From contig DATKLL010000053.1 in NCBI GenBank assembly GCA_035542475.1, positions 7,986-71,985 on the forward strand: DNA of 64,000 nucleotides. Direction: 5' to 3'. The stretch comes from DATKLL01 sp035542475. GTDB taxonomy: Bacteria > Desulfobacterota > Syntrophia > Syntrophales > UBA2185. How positions within the stretch are numbered: position 1 is the first letter of the stretch; each line of letters begins with the position of its first letter. Both the position numbers and the translations under genes were made by a program. Under the pieces are notes generated by a model. It was not told the origin of the DNA and ran no database searches. It was given only the letters and a program-made list of their open reading frames with translations. Of the stretch, positions 27,924-35,453 are shown in pieces.

Positions 27924-28463
27924 ATGGTTAGCAAAGTAGAACTCGATCTTTTGGAAGAAAAAGATAGCCGTGGCCCTGAAGGTACGCTTGAGGAACAATC
28001 AGGGGGAAAAGTTTGGAGATCTTTAAAATGGCTGATGAGGAAAAAGTTCGTTGCTGCATCGCTCCTCGCGGCGTTTTTAGGGATTGCGGGGGTTTTCTTG
28101 TTGATATTTTCGACAGAGAAAGATTCAGGTACAAATCGCGGCGTAGAACTTACGGATGTCAGACCGATACATGACACTATAGAGAATCTGAATAATTTTT
28201 TAGTCGACCTTAAGGACGAACGTGGACACTATAGGGTACTTGTCTGCGATATTGCTATTATGATGAATCCGGACAAGAAGATTTCAGGAGATAAATCAGA
28301 GTTGAGAAAAAAAGCATACAATACTTTAAAAAATAGGGGTGCGCATGTACTTACATCGTCAAGTGCTTACAGCACAATAAAAAAGGAAATACGGGATGAA
28401 TTCAACGGACTCGTAGGCGGGGGAATAAAAGAGGTATATTTTACCAAATTTGTGATACTATAA
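27924..28463 (+). CDS. Second FliL-like membrane protein
   Basis: A 179-residue single-pass protein: acidic cytoplasmic N-terminus (1-30), basic stretch then a transmembrane helix (about 41-63), and a periplasmic domain ending IKEVYFTKFVIL, almost the same terminus as FliL at 17464 (VKVYFTEFVIQ). The body aligns poorly with the first copy. It is likely a diverged FliL paralogue acting near the stator, or an adaptor for a second stator type. It follows fliA by 32 bases, probably in the same transcript. Confidence 0.75.
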   Translation: MVSKVELDLLEEKDSRGPEGTLEEQSGGKVWRSLKWLMRKKFVAASLLAAFLGIAGVFLLIFSTEKDSGTNRGVELTDVRPIHDTIENLNNFLVDLKDERGHYRVLVCDIAIMMNPDKKISGDKSELRKKAYNTLKNRGAHVLTSSSAYSTIKKEIRDEFNGLVGGGIKEVYFTKFVIL

Positions 28464-28513
28464 TTTATTGGTTATTTTAAATGAACTATAACTAAGTCTA
28501 GAGAAGGAATATA

Positions 28514-28861
28514 ATGATAAGGAAGTATGTTTTTATCGGTTTGATTTATGTCTTTGTGAGTAATTTCTCAAATCACTGTTACGCCCTGACGCCCGATCAG
28601 GTTATTAAATTAAAAAAGGCGGGTGTGAGTGATAAAACAATTCAAATGATGCTGCAACAGGAAAAGGAAGCTAAGGAGGCTAAAGAAGCAAATCCTTATG
28701 ACCAGATCGGTATGAGGGAAATTAAAGACAAGGACGGCAATGTGGTTACGATATACTCTACGGGACGGTCGACAAAAGAAAGCACAAGTGATTCTGAAGA
28801 AGAAAAAGTGGATAAAGCATGGAAAATGTTACAGAACATGATCATAGATAAAAGGAAGTGA
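28514..28861 (+). CDS. Small secreted protein, unknown function
   Basis: A 115-residue protein with a signal peptide (about 1-25, ending HCYA) and then a short helical motif (LTPDQVIKLKKAGVSDKTIQ) seen in many small deltaproteobacterial secreted proteins, resembling a SHOCT-like helical hairpin. The middle is charged, with an AKEAKEA repeat. No catalytic residues are evident. An AGAAGGAA ribosome site supports it. Its place in the flagellar cluster is the only functional hint. Confidence 0.65.
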   Translation: MIRKYVFIGLIYVFVSNFSNHCYALTPDQVIKLKKAGVSDKTIQMMLQQEKEAKEAKEANPYDQIGMREIKDKDGNVVTIYSTGRSTKESTSDSEEEKVDKAWKMLQNMIIDKRK

Positions 28862-28915
28862 GATATTAAATCCAAAAAGGTGTAAACTCAAAAAGAAGAA
28901 ATAGAGCAGGAAGAT

Positions 28916-29677
28916 ATGGATTATCAAGATATATATAACATGCTGGAGAAAGAGTTCCAGGACACATTTATAGAAGAACTCGTCCCCGGTATAGTTCACA
29001 ATTTTGCTAATCCTTTAAATGGAATAATGGGCCGCTCCAGGTTGCTTCAGAGAAAATTAACGGAGATTATGAAAAAAACAGATGCCGTAAAAGACGCATC
29101 TTATATAGAATATAATCAAAAACTTGTTCATGATGTTGAATCCATAGCGCGCGAAGCTGATAGACTTTCCGTACTGCTCCAGAATGTCACGGGGAAATTT
29201 TGTGCAATCAGCGATAGAAACATACAGAAAGTAAATTTATCCGAGCTCATCGAACTTGAAATGAAATTTTTCGATTTTTATCTGGATTTCAAGCATAGCG
29301 TTAAAAAGACCATGCAACTGGATAAAGAAATCCCGGAAGTGAAAGGATCCTTTGCTGATTATTCCCTGGCCTTTTCGGCGTTGATTAGATATTCAATGAA
29401 CATGATGAAGGAAAGTGCTTCCAAAGAGTTCTTTATTTCGACGCAATTTGAGGATGGTAATGTATGCATTAAGGTTAAAAATCAGGGGACTCCAGTCTCT
29501 GAGGTTCAGAAGAATCTATTACTTGCAGAATCACAGGCAGATATTTCTTCTTTGGGGAAACAAGGGGATGTAGGATTATTATGCGCCTCATCGCTGTTGA
29601 AGAAATGGGGCGCACGGTTTGAAATATACAGTGATTCTGGTTTTAACACGATAGCTATATCGATTCCTGCCGGGTAA
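28916..29677 (+). CDS. Degenerate histidine-kinase-like protein
   Basis: A 253-residue soluble protein with a HisKA-like first half: H28 in IVHNFANPLNGIMGRS sits where the phospho-acceptor lies in kinases. The second half has the order of an HATPase_c domain, but G1 reads KNQGTP instead of D-x-G-x-G, and no N box can be seen; G2 is reduced to GDVGLLCASSLL. ATP binding is therefore doubtful. It could be a phosphotransferase (Spo0B-like), an inactive kinase, or a partner of FlrB/FlrC. An AGGAAGA ribosome site precedes the ATG. Confidence 0.7.
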   Translation: MDYQDIYNMLEKEFQDTFIEELVPGIVHNFANPLNGIMGRSRLLQRKLTEIMKKTDAVKDASYIEYNQKLVHDVESIAREADRLSVLLQNVTGKFCAISDRNIQKVNLSELIELEMKFFDFYLDFKHSVKKTMQLDKEIPEVKGSFADYSLAFSALIRYSMNMMKESASKEFFISTQFEDGNVCIKVKNQGTPVSEVQKNLLLAESQADISSLGKQGDVGLLCASSLLKKWGARFEIYSDSGFNTIAISIPAG

Positions 29678-29698
29678 ATGAAGGCACGTTTAAACGGC

Positions 29699-29726
29699 TA
29701 AAGTTTATAACATATTATGACGATGA
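29699..29726 (+). promoter_or_regulatory. Sigma-28-like promoter upstream of the riboswitch operon
   Basis: TAAAG (29699-29703), a 15-base spacer, then GACGATGA (29719-29726; six of eight match GCCGATAA). The spacer length and -35 are the same as in the flgM and flaG promoters. The predicted start is about 25-30 bases before the structured leader. Confidence 0.55.
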
Positions 29727-29759
29727 ATAATTTAGAATAACCGTCGTCTTACGTTGTCA

Positions 29760-29864
29760 CTGAAAGTTTTTGCATATTGTAAACGCGAAGGGAGGCAAAC
29801 CCTAACAAATTAGGTTGACGCAGACCCGAAAGGCCTCGTAAGAATGCGATAGACAATCTTTCAG
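29760..29864 (+). ncRNA. Candidate cyclic-di-GMP-I (GEMM) riboswitch
   Basis: The leader has the GEMM hallmarks in order: GGCAAACC (29794-29801), a hairpin (CCTAA, loop CAAA, TTAGG), GACGCA (29817-29822), GGCCT (29832-29836), a short hairpin (CGTA, loop AGAA, TGCG) and ATAG (29849-29852), which would be the tetraloop receptor. A P1 stem closes it: ATTGT (29776-29780) pairs with ACAAT (29853-29857) and CTGAAAG (29760-29766) with CTTTCAG (29858-29864). Deviations: the loop is CAAA rather than GNRA, the second arm is short, and the usual GGTTACCG end is absent. The known class binds c-di-GMP; ligand binding here is inferred. Confidence 0.6.
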
Positions 29865-29869
29865 AGAGT

Positions 29870-29889
29870 CTCTCAAAATGAAATGAGAG
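29870..29889 (+). promoter_or_regulatory. Hairpin next to the ribosome site (riboswitch expression platform?)
   Basis: CTCTCA (29870-29875), an 8-base loop, TGAGAG (29884-29889), five bases before GGAGG at 29894-29898. There is no U-run, so it is not a terminator; its position between the riboswitch core and the ribosome site suggests translational control. Confidence 0.45.
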
Positions 29890-29902
29890 GCATGGAGGAG
29901 TC

Positions 29903-30223
29903 GTGTTAAGGCCAGTTGATTTACAACAGATATTAACGCAGTCTAATTCCATGGAACGCGTCCAGCAGGCGCAGCAGCAGCATCCGGACATGCAGCAGAG
30001 GTACTTTAGTGTTCAATTAAGCGAAGAAAGAAAGCTGCTTAAAGAGACTGTAAAAAATACTGAACAGACGGAAAAATCTAAGATAAAGTCTGAAGAAGAG
30101 AAGGATCGACGTCAGAAAAAGGCAAAAACTGAAGAAGAAAACGTGGAAAAATTAGAAGTGAAACCTGGCAATCGAGAGCCGGACGAAGCCGAACATGGGG
30201 GGTTGATTGACATAAAGGTCTGA
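29903..30223 (+). CDS. Small charged flagellar-locus protein, unknown function
   Basis: A 106-residue, highly charged protein with a Gln-rich segment (about 20-33) and a long Lys/Glu helix or coil (about 40-85). No membrane segment or catalytic motif. The GTG start is preceded by GGAGGAG at close spacing, directly after the riboswitch-like leader. It is one base before the next gene, so the two are coupled. I do not recognise a family with certainty. Confidence 0.65.
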   Translation: MLRPVDLQQILTQSNSMERVQQAQQQHPDMQQRYFSVQLSEERKLLKETVKNTEQTEKSKIKSEEEKDRRQKKAKTEEENVEKLEVKPGNREPDEAEHGGLIDIKV

Positions 30224-30224
30224 G

Positions 30225-30695
30225 ATGAGCACACAATTACTTTTTGCCTGTCTGTTAATTACTGATCTTATCCTCTGTCTTGCCATTATAATTCTGGTTA
30301 TTGTCTTCAATAAGGAAATCAAGAAAAGGCCCAGTCGGCCTGATGAAAGTGCCTTCATGGAGTTCAGGAAGTTACTGGACGAGTCCCAAGCCTCGACAAA
30401 TCATCTCTTGGAAGTTATGAATGAGAGCAGAAGGGCGCTGAAAGAGATTGCTTATGTTTTGAATGAGAGGGAAGGACAGTTAAGGGCATTGGTCGAAGAA
30501 TCAAAAAATGAGTACGAAAAGTTGAAGTCAAGGGTCGGCCATACCGATGCAGATACTTTAGATAAGAGATATGAGGATGTTATAGCCATGGTCAGGCAGG
30601 GTCTGACAACAAAGGAAATATCTCAGAAATTGGAATTAACAGTAGGTGAGATAGATTTGATAATTGACTTGGACAGAACAAGACACAGGGCTTAA
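30225..30695 (+). CDS. DUF2802-like single-pass protein
   Basis: A 156-residue protein: N-terminal transmembrane helix (about 5-28), a coiled coil (about 40-105), and a C-terminal helix-turn-helix-like end (YEDVIAMVRQGLTTKEISQK, then LELTVGEIDLI) as in DUF2802 proteins of flagellar clusters. In Bacillus the related SwrB lies in the flagellar operon and promotes basal-body assembly; equivalence is inference. An AAAGGTCTGAG site precedes the ATG. Confidence 0.72.
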   Translation: MSTQLLFACLLITDLILCLAIIILVIVFNKEIKKRPSRPDESAFMEFRKLLDESQASTNHLLEVMNESRRALKEIAYVLNEREGQLRALVEESKNEYEKLKSRVGHTDADTLDKRYEDVIAMVRQGLTTKEISQKLELTVGEIDLIIDLDRTRHRA

Positions 30696-30709
30696 AATGA
30701 GATTATCTA

Positions 30710-31861
30710 ATGCCTCTTATTTATATTCCCACAATTCCCAGCCATAAACTGAATCAAGTCCACTTCCAAAATAAGAGTTCTACAACTGCCCCGGGTTTAT
30801 CAATTGGTGAAATACTGAACGCCGCCGTTATTGAGAAATTGGGTAGTCAGAAGATACTGATTACGCTCAAAGGTATCAATATACCTGCAACCTCTGAAGT
30901 TAATCTTAATGCCGGCGACACTATTCGGGTAAAGGTGGAGAATCTTAATCCTCAGGTAATTTTAAAAATTATAGGAAGAAGTGATGTGGAAGAATCAAGG
31001 GCCGCAGATTTTCTAAAATGGTATAGGGCAAACCCGGATGCCCTCTCTCAAATTATAACAGAGGCCTTTAGGCAGTTTAATTCAGAGAATGTTGGCAAAC
31101 TATCGCGCTACCTCCCCAAAGAAGATTTCCAGAATTTGCTCAAAATTATAAAATCGTTATTTAATACTCCAGAGGTTAAGGGCGGTAATTTTGTTAAAGA
31201 TTATCTGAGCAATCTTGGTCTGTTAACGGAAAGTCAATTGAGGAAGGTTGTTGAGGGACAAACAAGTATAAATGAAAATGATTATCACCAGGACAACCTT
31301 AAGAGTCTTTTGATGAAGCTATCCGACGATCTCCATAATCTGTTGGCAAGAAATGAGTCGTTTGATCCGGAGGTGGGTGCAAGGCTGAAAAGCCTTTCTG
31401 AGTTTGTAGATAGATCTATTAAGACAATTGAATCTCAACAAATTGTTAATTTTGTTTTACAAGAGACTGAAAGCAAGTATTTATTTCAGATTCCTATTTT
31501 GTTCCCGGATGGTGTCAGAAAAAGAGATATTTTTGTGGAATATGACCGGAATACCAGGGAGGGGGAATTTAAGGGTCAATATCGTATAATCTTTTTTTTA
31601 GATATGGATATGCTCGGTGAAATGATAATTGAGGCGGAAATGAAGGGAGACAAAATCGACTGTCTTATTAAATGTTCGGATCATAAAATATCTGATTTCA
31701 TATCACCTTTTTTGGGAGAACTTAGAGAAAGTCTTACCACTGCTGGCTGCGAGATAAATACTGTTAAATGCATAACGGGTGATGATTTAACCAAGGAAAA
31801 ATTTGATTACTACCAGGACCGGGCGTTAAGTAATCGTGATGTGATCGATCTCTTTGTATAG
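30710..31861 (+). CDS. Second FliK-like hook-length-control-domain protein
   Basis: A 383-residue protein. The N-terminal ~80 residues form a beta-rich domain (GDTIRVKVENLNPQVILKII), the middle is helical, and the last ~100 residues fit the Flg_hook domain of FliK (FLDMDMLGEMIIEAEMKGDK, then FLGELRESLTTAGCEI). It resembles Bacillus YlqG, which is also paired with a FlhB C-terminal homologue. A role in export switching, perhaps for a subset of substrates, is inference. The ribosome site is weak. Confidence 0.72.
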   Translation: MPLIYIPTIPSHKLNQVHFQNKSSTTAPGLSIGEILNAAVIEKLGSQKILITLKGINIPATSEVNLNAGDTIRVKVENLNPQVILKIIGRSDVEESRAADFLKWYRANPDALSQIITEAFRQFNSENVGKLSRYLPKEDFQNLLKIIKSLFNTPEVKGGNFVKDYLSNLGLLTESQLRKVVEGQTSINENDYHQDNLKSLLMKLSDDLHNLLARNESFDPEVGARLKSLSEFVDRSIKTIESQQIVNFVLQETESKYLFQIPILFPDGVRKRDIFVEYDRNTREGEFKGQYRIIFFLDMDMLGEMIIEAEMKGDKIDCLIKCSDHKISDFISPFLGELRESLTTAGCEINTVKCITGDDLTKEKFDYYQDRALSNRDVIDLFV

Positions 31862-31916
31862 TTTTTTTGGAAAACTTTTACATGTGTTTTTTATAATTCA
31901 TCAATAGGAATTGGTC

Positions 31917-32213
31917 ATGACAAAGAATGATAAAAAAGTGTGTCTGGCTGCCGCGTTAAAGTATGACTCCCAAAAGGACGCGGCCCCGGTGGTGACTGCT
32001 AAAGGTAGAGGTCACATAGCGGAAAAGATAATCAGCATAGCAAAGAAAAACGGGATACCGATCAAAGAAGATACGAGTCTTGTTCAGATCTTAAGTAAAC
32101 TTGAAATTGATGAACAGATCCCTCCTGTCTTGTATAAAGCGGTCGCTGAGATACTTGCCTTTGTTTATTCTCTCAATGAAAAACGGAGAGAGGAAAAATT
32201 TTCCCGTCAATAA
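31917..32213 (+). CDS. flhX: FlhX: stand-alone FlhB C-terminal domain
   Basis: A 98-residue protein matching the cytoplasmic half of FlhB after the cleavage site: LAAALKYDSQKDAAPVVTAK aligns with FlhB HIAVALEYDQLKMFAPVVVA, and VLYKAVAEILAFVYSLNEKR with LYKAVAEILAYVYGLKEKR. Membrane helices and the NPTH motif are absent, so it mimics the cleaved FlhB-CC fragment. FlhX-type proteins can partly replace FlhB-CC in some bacteria. ATG 31917, with AATAGGAA upstream, is preferred over TTG 31911. It forms a pair with the FliK-like gene before it. Confidence 0.87.
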   Translation: MTKNDKKVCLAAALKYDSQKDAAPVVTAKGRGHIAEKIISIAKKNGIPIKEDTSLVQILSKLEIDEQIPPVLYKAVAEILAFVYSLNEKRREEKFSRQ

Positions 32214-32403
32214 AAATTTACCTACCAATTTACGTCCAACTTGACTCTGATTAGATGGGCTGCTGATGAGATTGCCAATTCTTCATAATTGCAGTGTAAC
32301 TACAATTGTGAAATCAGCTTTAATTTCTTTAGCTTAGGTTTAATATTTGCATGGTTACTAGGATTGATAATCCAGGATTGAGAAGGCATGTTTTTCTCTT
32401 TAC

Positions 32404-32420
32404 TGGCATGTGAATTGCAA
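32404..32420 (+). promoter_or_regulatory. Sigma-54 promoter of the flgF operon
   Basis: TGGCATGTGAATTGCAA: GG at 32405-32406, GC at 32417-32418, ten bases apart. The predicted start near 32430 lies before ATG 32455, which fixes that codon as the flgF start. Confidence 0.87.
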
Positions 32421-32454
32421 TTCAGAAGCACAAAAACTGAAGAGGCAGGCAATA

Positions 32455-33156
32455 ATGATTTATAGCATTGGTGAGATGGCACATGTTTACCAGCAGACAT
32501 TCGACCAGCTTGATTACGTTGCAAGCAATATCGTAAACAGTAACACTACCGGATTCAAAGCTGTGAAGTTATTTTATCCTGCTGTCGACCCCACCAAGGA
32601 AATGTCGTTTACGCCCGAGGTTGTGGTTGATTATGCTCCAGGTTCAATCTACAAAACAGATAACGTTCTGGATGTTGCTATCAATGGCGAAGGTTTTTTT
32701 GCTGTAAGGTCAGGCGATGAAATTACCTATACAAGGCAGGGTAATTTCACGCTTGATAAAGATGGTAACTTGGTCACATTGGAAGGTAATTATGTCCTCA
32801 ATAAATCCGGTAACAAAATCAAGATCCCTAATGGAACGGTGCAGATAAGCCAAAAGGGTGATATCTCAGTAGACGGCAACCAGATAGATACACTGAAGAT
32901 AACGAATTTTACAAATCCCCAGGCTCTTGTCAGAATAGAAGGATGCCTTTTTGCAGATCCGGGGAATGCCGGTGTGGTGGATAAAGAAAACCCTGTAATC
33001 AGTCAGGGGCATATCGAACTATCAAATGTGCAGGTCGTAAAGGAGATGACTGATATGATAGACATCCATCGTTCTGTGGAGGTCTACCAGAAGGTCATAC
33101 AAACGATAGCGGATCAAGACAAGTTAGCAACGAGTCAAATAGGAAGATTAGCATGA
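32455..33156 (+). CDS. flgF: Flagellar rod protein FlgF
   Basis: A 233-residue proximal rod protein with YVASNIVNSNTTGFKAVK, AINGEGFFAV, and the C-terminal SNVQVVKEMTDMIDIHRSVE helix. I use ATG 32455 (with AGGCAGG upstream) because the longer frame from 32410 would start inside the sigma-54 promoter. Next to flgG, the distal rod gene. Confidence 0.92.
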   Translation: MIYSIGEMAHVYQQTFDQLDYVASNIVNSNTTGFKAVKLFYPAVDPTKEMSFTPEVVVDYAPGSIYKTDNVLDVAINGEGFFAVRSGDEITYTRQGNFTLDKDGNLVTLEGNYVLNKSGNKIKIPNGTVQISQKGDISVDGNQIDTLKITNFTNPQALVRIEGCLFADPGNAGVVDKENPVISQGHIELSNVQVVKEMTDMIDIHRSVEVYQKVIQTIADQDKLATSQIGRLA

Positions 33157-33192
33157 TAAGGTCACATAGGTCATGAATAGGGAGGTTTTTAT

Positions 33193-33978
33193 ATGATAAG
33201 GGCTTTATGGACAGCAGGAACTGGAATGGAAGCGCAACAGATCAATTTGGATGTGGTTGCCAACAACCTGGCCAACGTAAATACCGTAGGATTTAAGAAA
33301 TCACGGGCTGCGTTTCAGGATATACTCTACCAGGCTGGTAAAAAAGCTGGAACGGAAACGAGTTCAGGTAATCAGGTACCAGTCGGCGTGGAAGTTGGTA
33401 TGGGTTCAAGAATAATGGCAACTACAAAAATGTTCACACAGGGAGATTTCAAGCAAACTGACAATCCGTATGACTGGGTCATCGAGGGTGATGGATTCTT
33501 CCAATTACTCGATGAGACTGGACGCACGGTTTATTCCAAGGCAGGGAGTTTTATGACCAACAAAGACGGTGTTTTGGTCAATCCTGAAGGCCTAAAGCTT
33601 TCACCTCAGGTGACCATTCCGCAGGCTGCAGTCAAGTTTCAAATACTACAAGATGGAACATGGACAGCAACGGATGCTGTAGAAAATAAAGTGGCAAGCG
33701 GCAGAGTTCAGCTTGCCCGGTTTATCAACCCAGCCGGCCTGAAGAGTATAGGAAGGAATCTTTACGACGTGACAGACGCTTCTGGAGCGGCTGTGACGGG
33801 AAATCCGGGTGACACAGGGTTTGGCACCATCACACAGAATGCTATCGAGATGTCTAATGTCAATGTTGTTGATGAAATGGTTCAAATGATCGCCGGTCAG
33901 AGGGCGTACGAAATGAACACTAAATCGATACAGACAGCCGACCAGATTCTGCAGATGATAAGCAATTTGAAGAGGTAG
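33193..33978 (+). CDS. flgG: Flagellar distal rod protein FlgG
   Basis: A 261-residue FlgG of standard length: MIRALWTAGTGMEAQQINLD and VVANNLANVNTVGFKKSRA, the distal-rod insert (KKSRAAFQDILYQ), VIEGDGFFQL, and the C-terminal SNVNVVDEMVQMIAGQRAYE. It forms the drive shaft through the P and L rings. GGGAGG ribosome site before the ATG. Confidence 0.97.
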   Translation: MIRALWTAGTGMEAQQINLDVVANNLANVNTVGFKKSRAAFQDILYQAGKKAGTETSSGNQVPVGVEVGMGSRIMATTKMFTQGDFKQTDNPYDWVIEGDGFFQLLDETGRTVYSKAGSFMTNKDGVLVNPEGLKLSPQVTIPQAAVKFQILQDGTWTATDAVENKVASGRVQLARFINPAGLKSIGRNLYDVTDASGAAVTGNPGDTGFGTITQNAIEMSNVNVVDEMVQMIAGQRAYEMNTKSIQTADQILQMISNLKR

Positions 33979-34006
33979 CAGGATCATAAAATTTGAGGAA
34001 TACACA

Positions 34007-34723
34007 ATGAAAATTCGTACTTTATTTTGGATAATGTTTTTTCTGACTTGTGTTGTTTCATCATCATCATTTGCAGCGCAAGATAGGATCATAAAAGGAA
34101 CAGAGATAAAGGCGTTGGTGAAGAATTATATAGAAGCGAATATGCCCTGGCAGCAGGATAGCATGAGGATTGAATTTCTGGGCAGAGTATCAGATTTGCA
34201 TGTTCAGGAGGGAAAAATTAGATGCAAGGTTAGGAGCGGGCAGGATGAATCCTATATAGGCGATTCAATCTTCACTGTGGGAGTATACGATGACGGTACA
34301 CTTTTGAGGGAGGAAAGGGTCCATGTGAGGATGGAAGTGGCGATAGATGTCGTGGTGAGCACAAAATATCTGCTGAGGGATACGGAAATAACTTCTGATA
34401 ATGTGAGGCTTGTTCGGAAGTGGTTTAATCAGATGCCATTTCATACAATGACACAAATAGAGGATGTGGTGGGGAAGCAGCTCTATAGTGATGTAAGGCA
34501 GAATATGGAGATTAAGAGAAATATGCTCAAGGCCATAAAGACCATAAAACGGGGGAAAATGGTAAAGATGGTACTCGAAAGTGGTCCCATGACAATCGTA
34601 ACGTCTGGTCTTTCGGAGGAGGATGGAAGCCGCGGTGATTTCATAAGAGTAAGGAATACGTCATCTAATAAGACGGTTTTCGCAAAGGTTATTGATGATT
34701 CTTCTGTCAGGATAGAATTTTAA
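34007..34723 (+). CDS. flgA: P-ring assembly chaperone FlgA
   Basis: A 238-residue periplasmic protein with a signal peptide (1-23, ending SSSFA) and C-terminal SAF domain (about 110-238; VVVSTKYLLRDTEITSDNVR, then GDFIRVRNTSSNKTVFAKVI). It chaperones FlgI during P-ring formation. GAGGA site before the ATG; 11 bases upstream of flgH. Confidence 0.94.
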   Translation: MKIRTLFWIMFFLTCVVSSSSFAAQDRIIKGTEIKALVKNYIEANMPWQQDSMRIEFLGRVSDLHVQEGKIRCKVRSGQDESYIGDSIFTVGVYDDGTLLREERVHVRMEVAIDVVVSTKYLLRDTEITSDNVRLVRKWFNQMPFHTMTQIEDVVGKQLYSDVRQNMEIKRNMLKAIKTIKRGKMVKMVLESGPMTIVTSGLSEEDGSRGDFIRVRNTSSNKTVFAKVIDDSSVRIEF

Positions 34724-34734
34724 GAGGTGCTGAC

Positions 34735-35430
34735 ATGATAGTTCCAAGATATATTAAAACTTTATTCATATTCTATGTCCTGATCTTTACCATAGGGTGT
34801 TCACATAACCTCTATGTTAAGGCTGAACATCCCCAAATCACTCCACCGGAGATTAAAAGGGTGCCGCTGCCGGGAACCATCTGGGCGGGTGAAAATTCTG
34901 CTAATTCTCTCTTTTCTGACAGAAGAGCACAGCGTGTGAATGATATCGTCACTATTGTGGTCAGTGAGAGTTCCGTGGGAGGGAATAATGCGACTACTGA
35001 CACGAGCAGAGACACAACTACGGCTGCTGGTGTCACATCCCTATTGGGTTACGAGGGGGCAATACTTGATATACTCAGAAAAGGGACAACAAGCATAAAT
35101 GTCGGAGGCACTTCTGCAAACTCTCTTAAAGGAGCGGGAAAAACCAGTCGGGATGGTAATCTGACGGCTACGATATCAGCAAGAATAGTAAAAATCCTAG
35201 GGAATGGGAATTTCATCATTGAGGGAAGAAGACAAGTTACTGTGAATGCAGAAGATCAGTATATAATCCTTACCGGTATTATCAGGCCTGACGACATAGC
35301 AACGGATAACACGATTTTTTCACAGTATATTGCCGATGCTAGGATTGTATATACAGGGAAGGGCGTAGTAGACGACAAAATGAGACCAGGCTGGCTTACT
35401 CGCGTTGTGGACTGGGTCTGGCCATTCTGA
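34735..35430 (+). CDS. flgH: Flagellar L-ring lipoprotein FlgH
   Basis: A 231-residue L-ring subunit with a lipoprotein signal (lipobox IGC, Cys22) and the FlgH core (RAQRVNDIVTIVVSESSVGG; LTATISARIVKILGNGNFII; VTVNAEDQYIILTGIIRPDD). Anchored in the outer membrane as the rod bushing, proving a Gram-negative envelope. Overlaps a possible upstream flgI codon by one base. Confidence 0.96.
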   Translation: MIVPRYIKTLFIFYVLIFTIGCSHNLYVKAEHPQITPPEIKRVPLPGTIWAGENSANSLFSDRRAQRVNDIVTIVVSESSVGGNNATTDTSRDTTTAAGVTSLLGYEGAILDILRKGTTSINVGGTSANSLKGAGKTSRDGNLTATISARIVKILGNGNFIIEGRRQVTVNAEDQYIILTGIIRPDDIATDNTIFSQYIADARIVYTGKGVVDDKMRPGWLTRVVDWVWPF

Positions 35431-35453
35431 TGTTCTTGAGAGGTGGTATTAGT

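Noticed and set aside
32410..32454. Upstream extension of flgF to a GTG at 32410
   Set aside because: It would place the start codon inside the sigma-54 promoter, upstream of the predicted transcript start.
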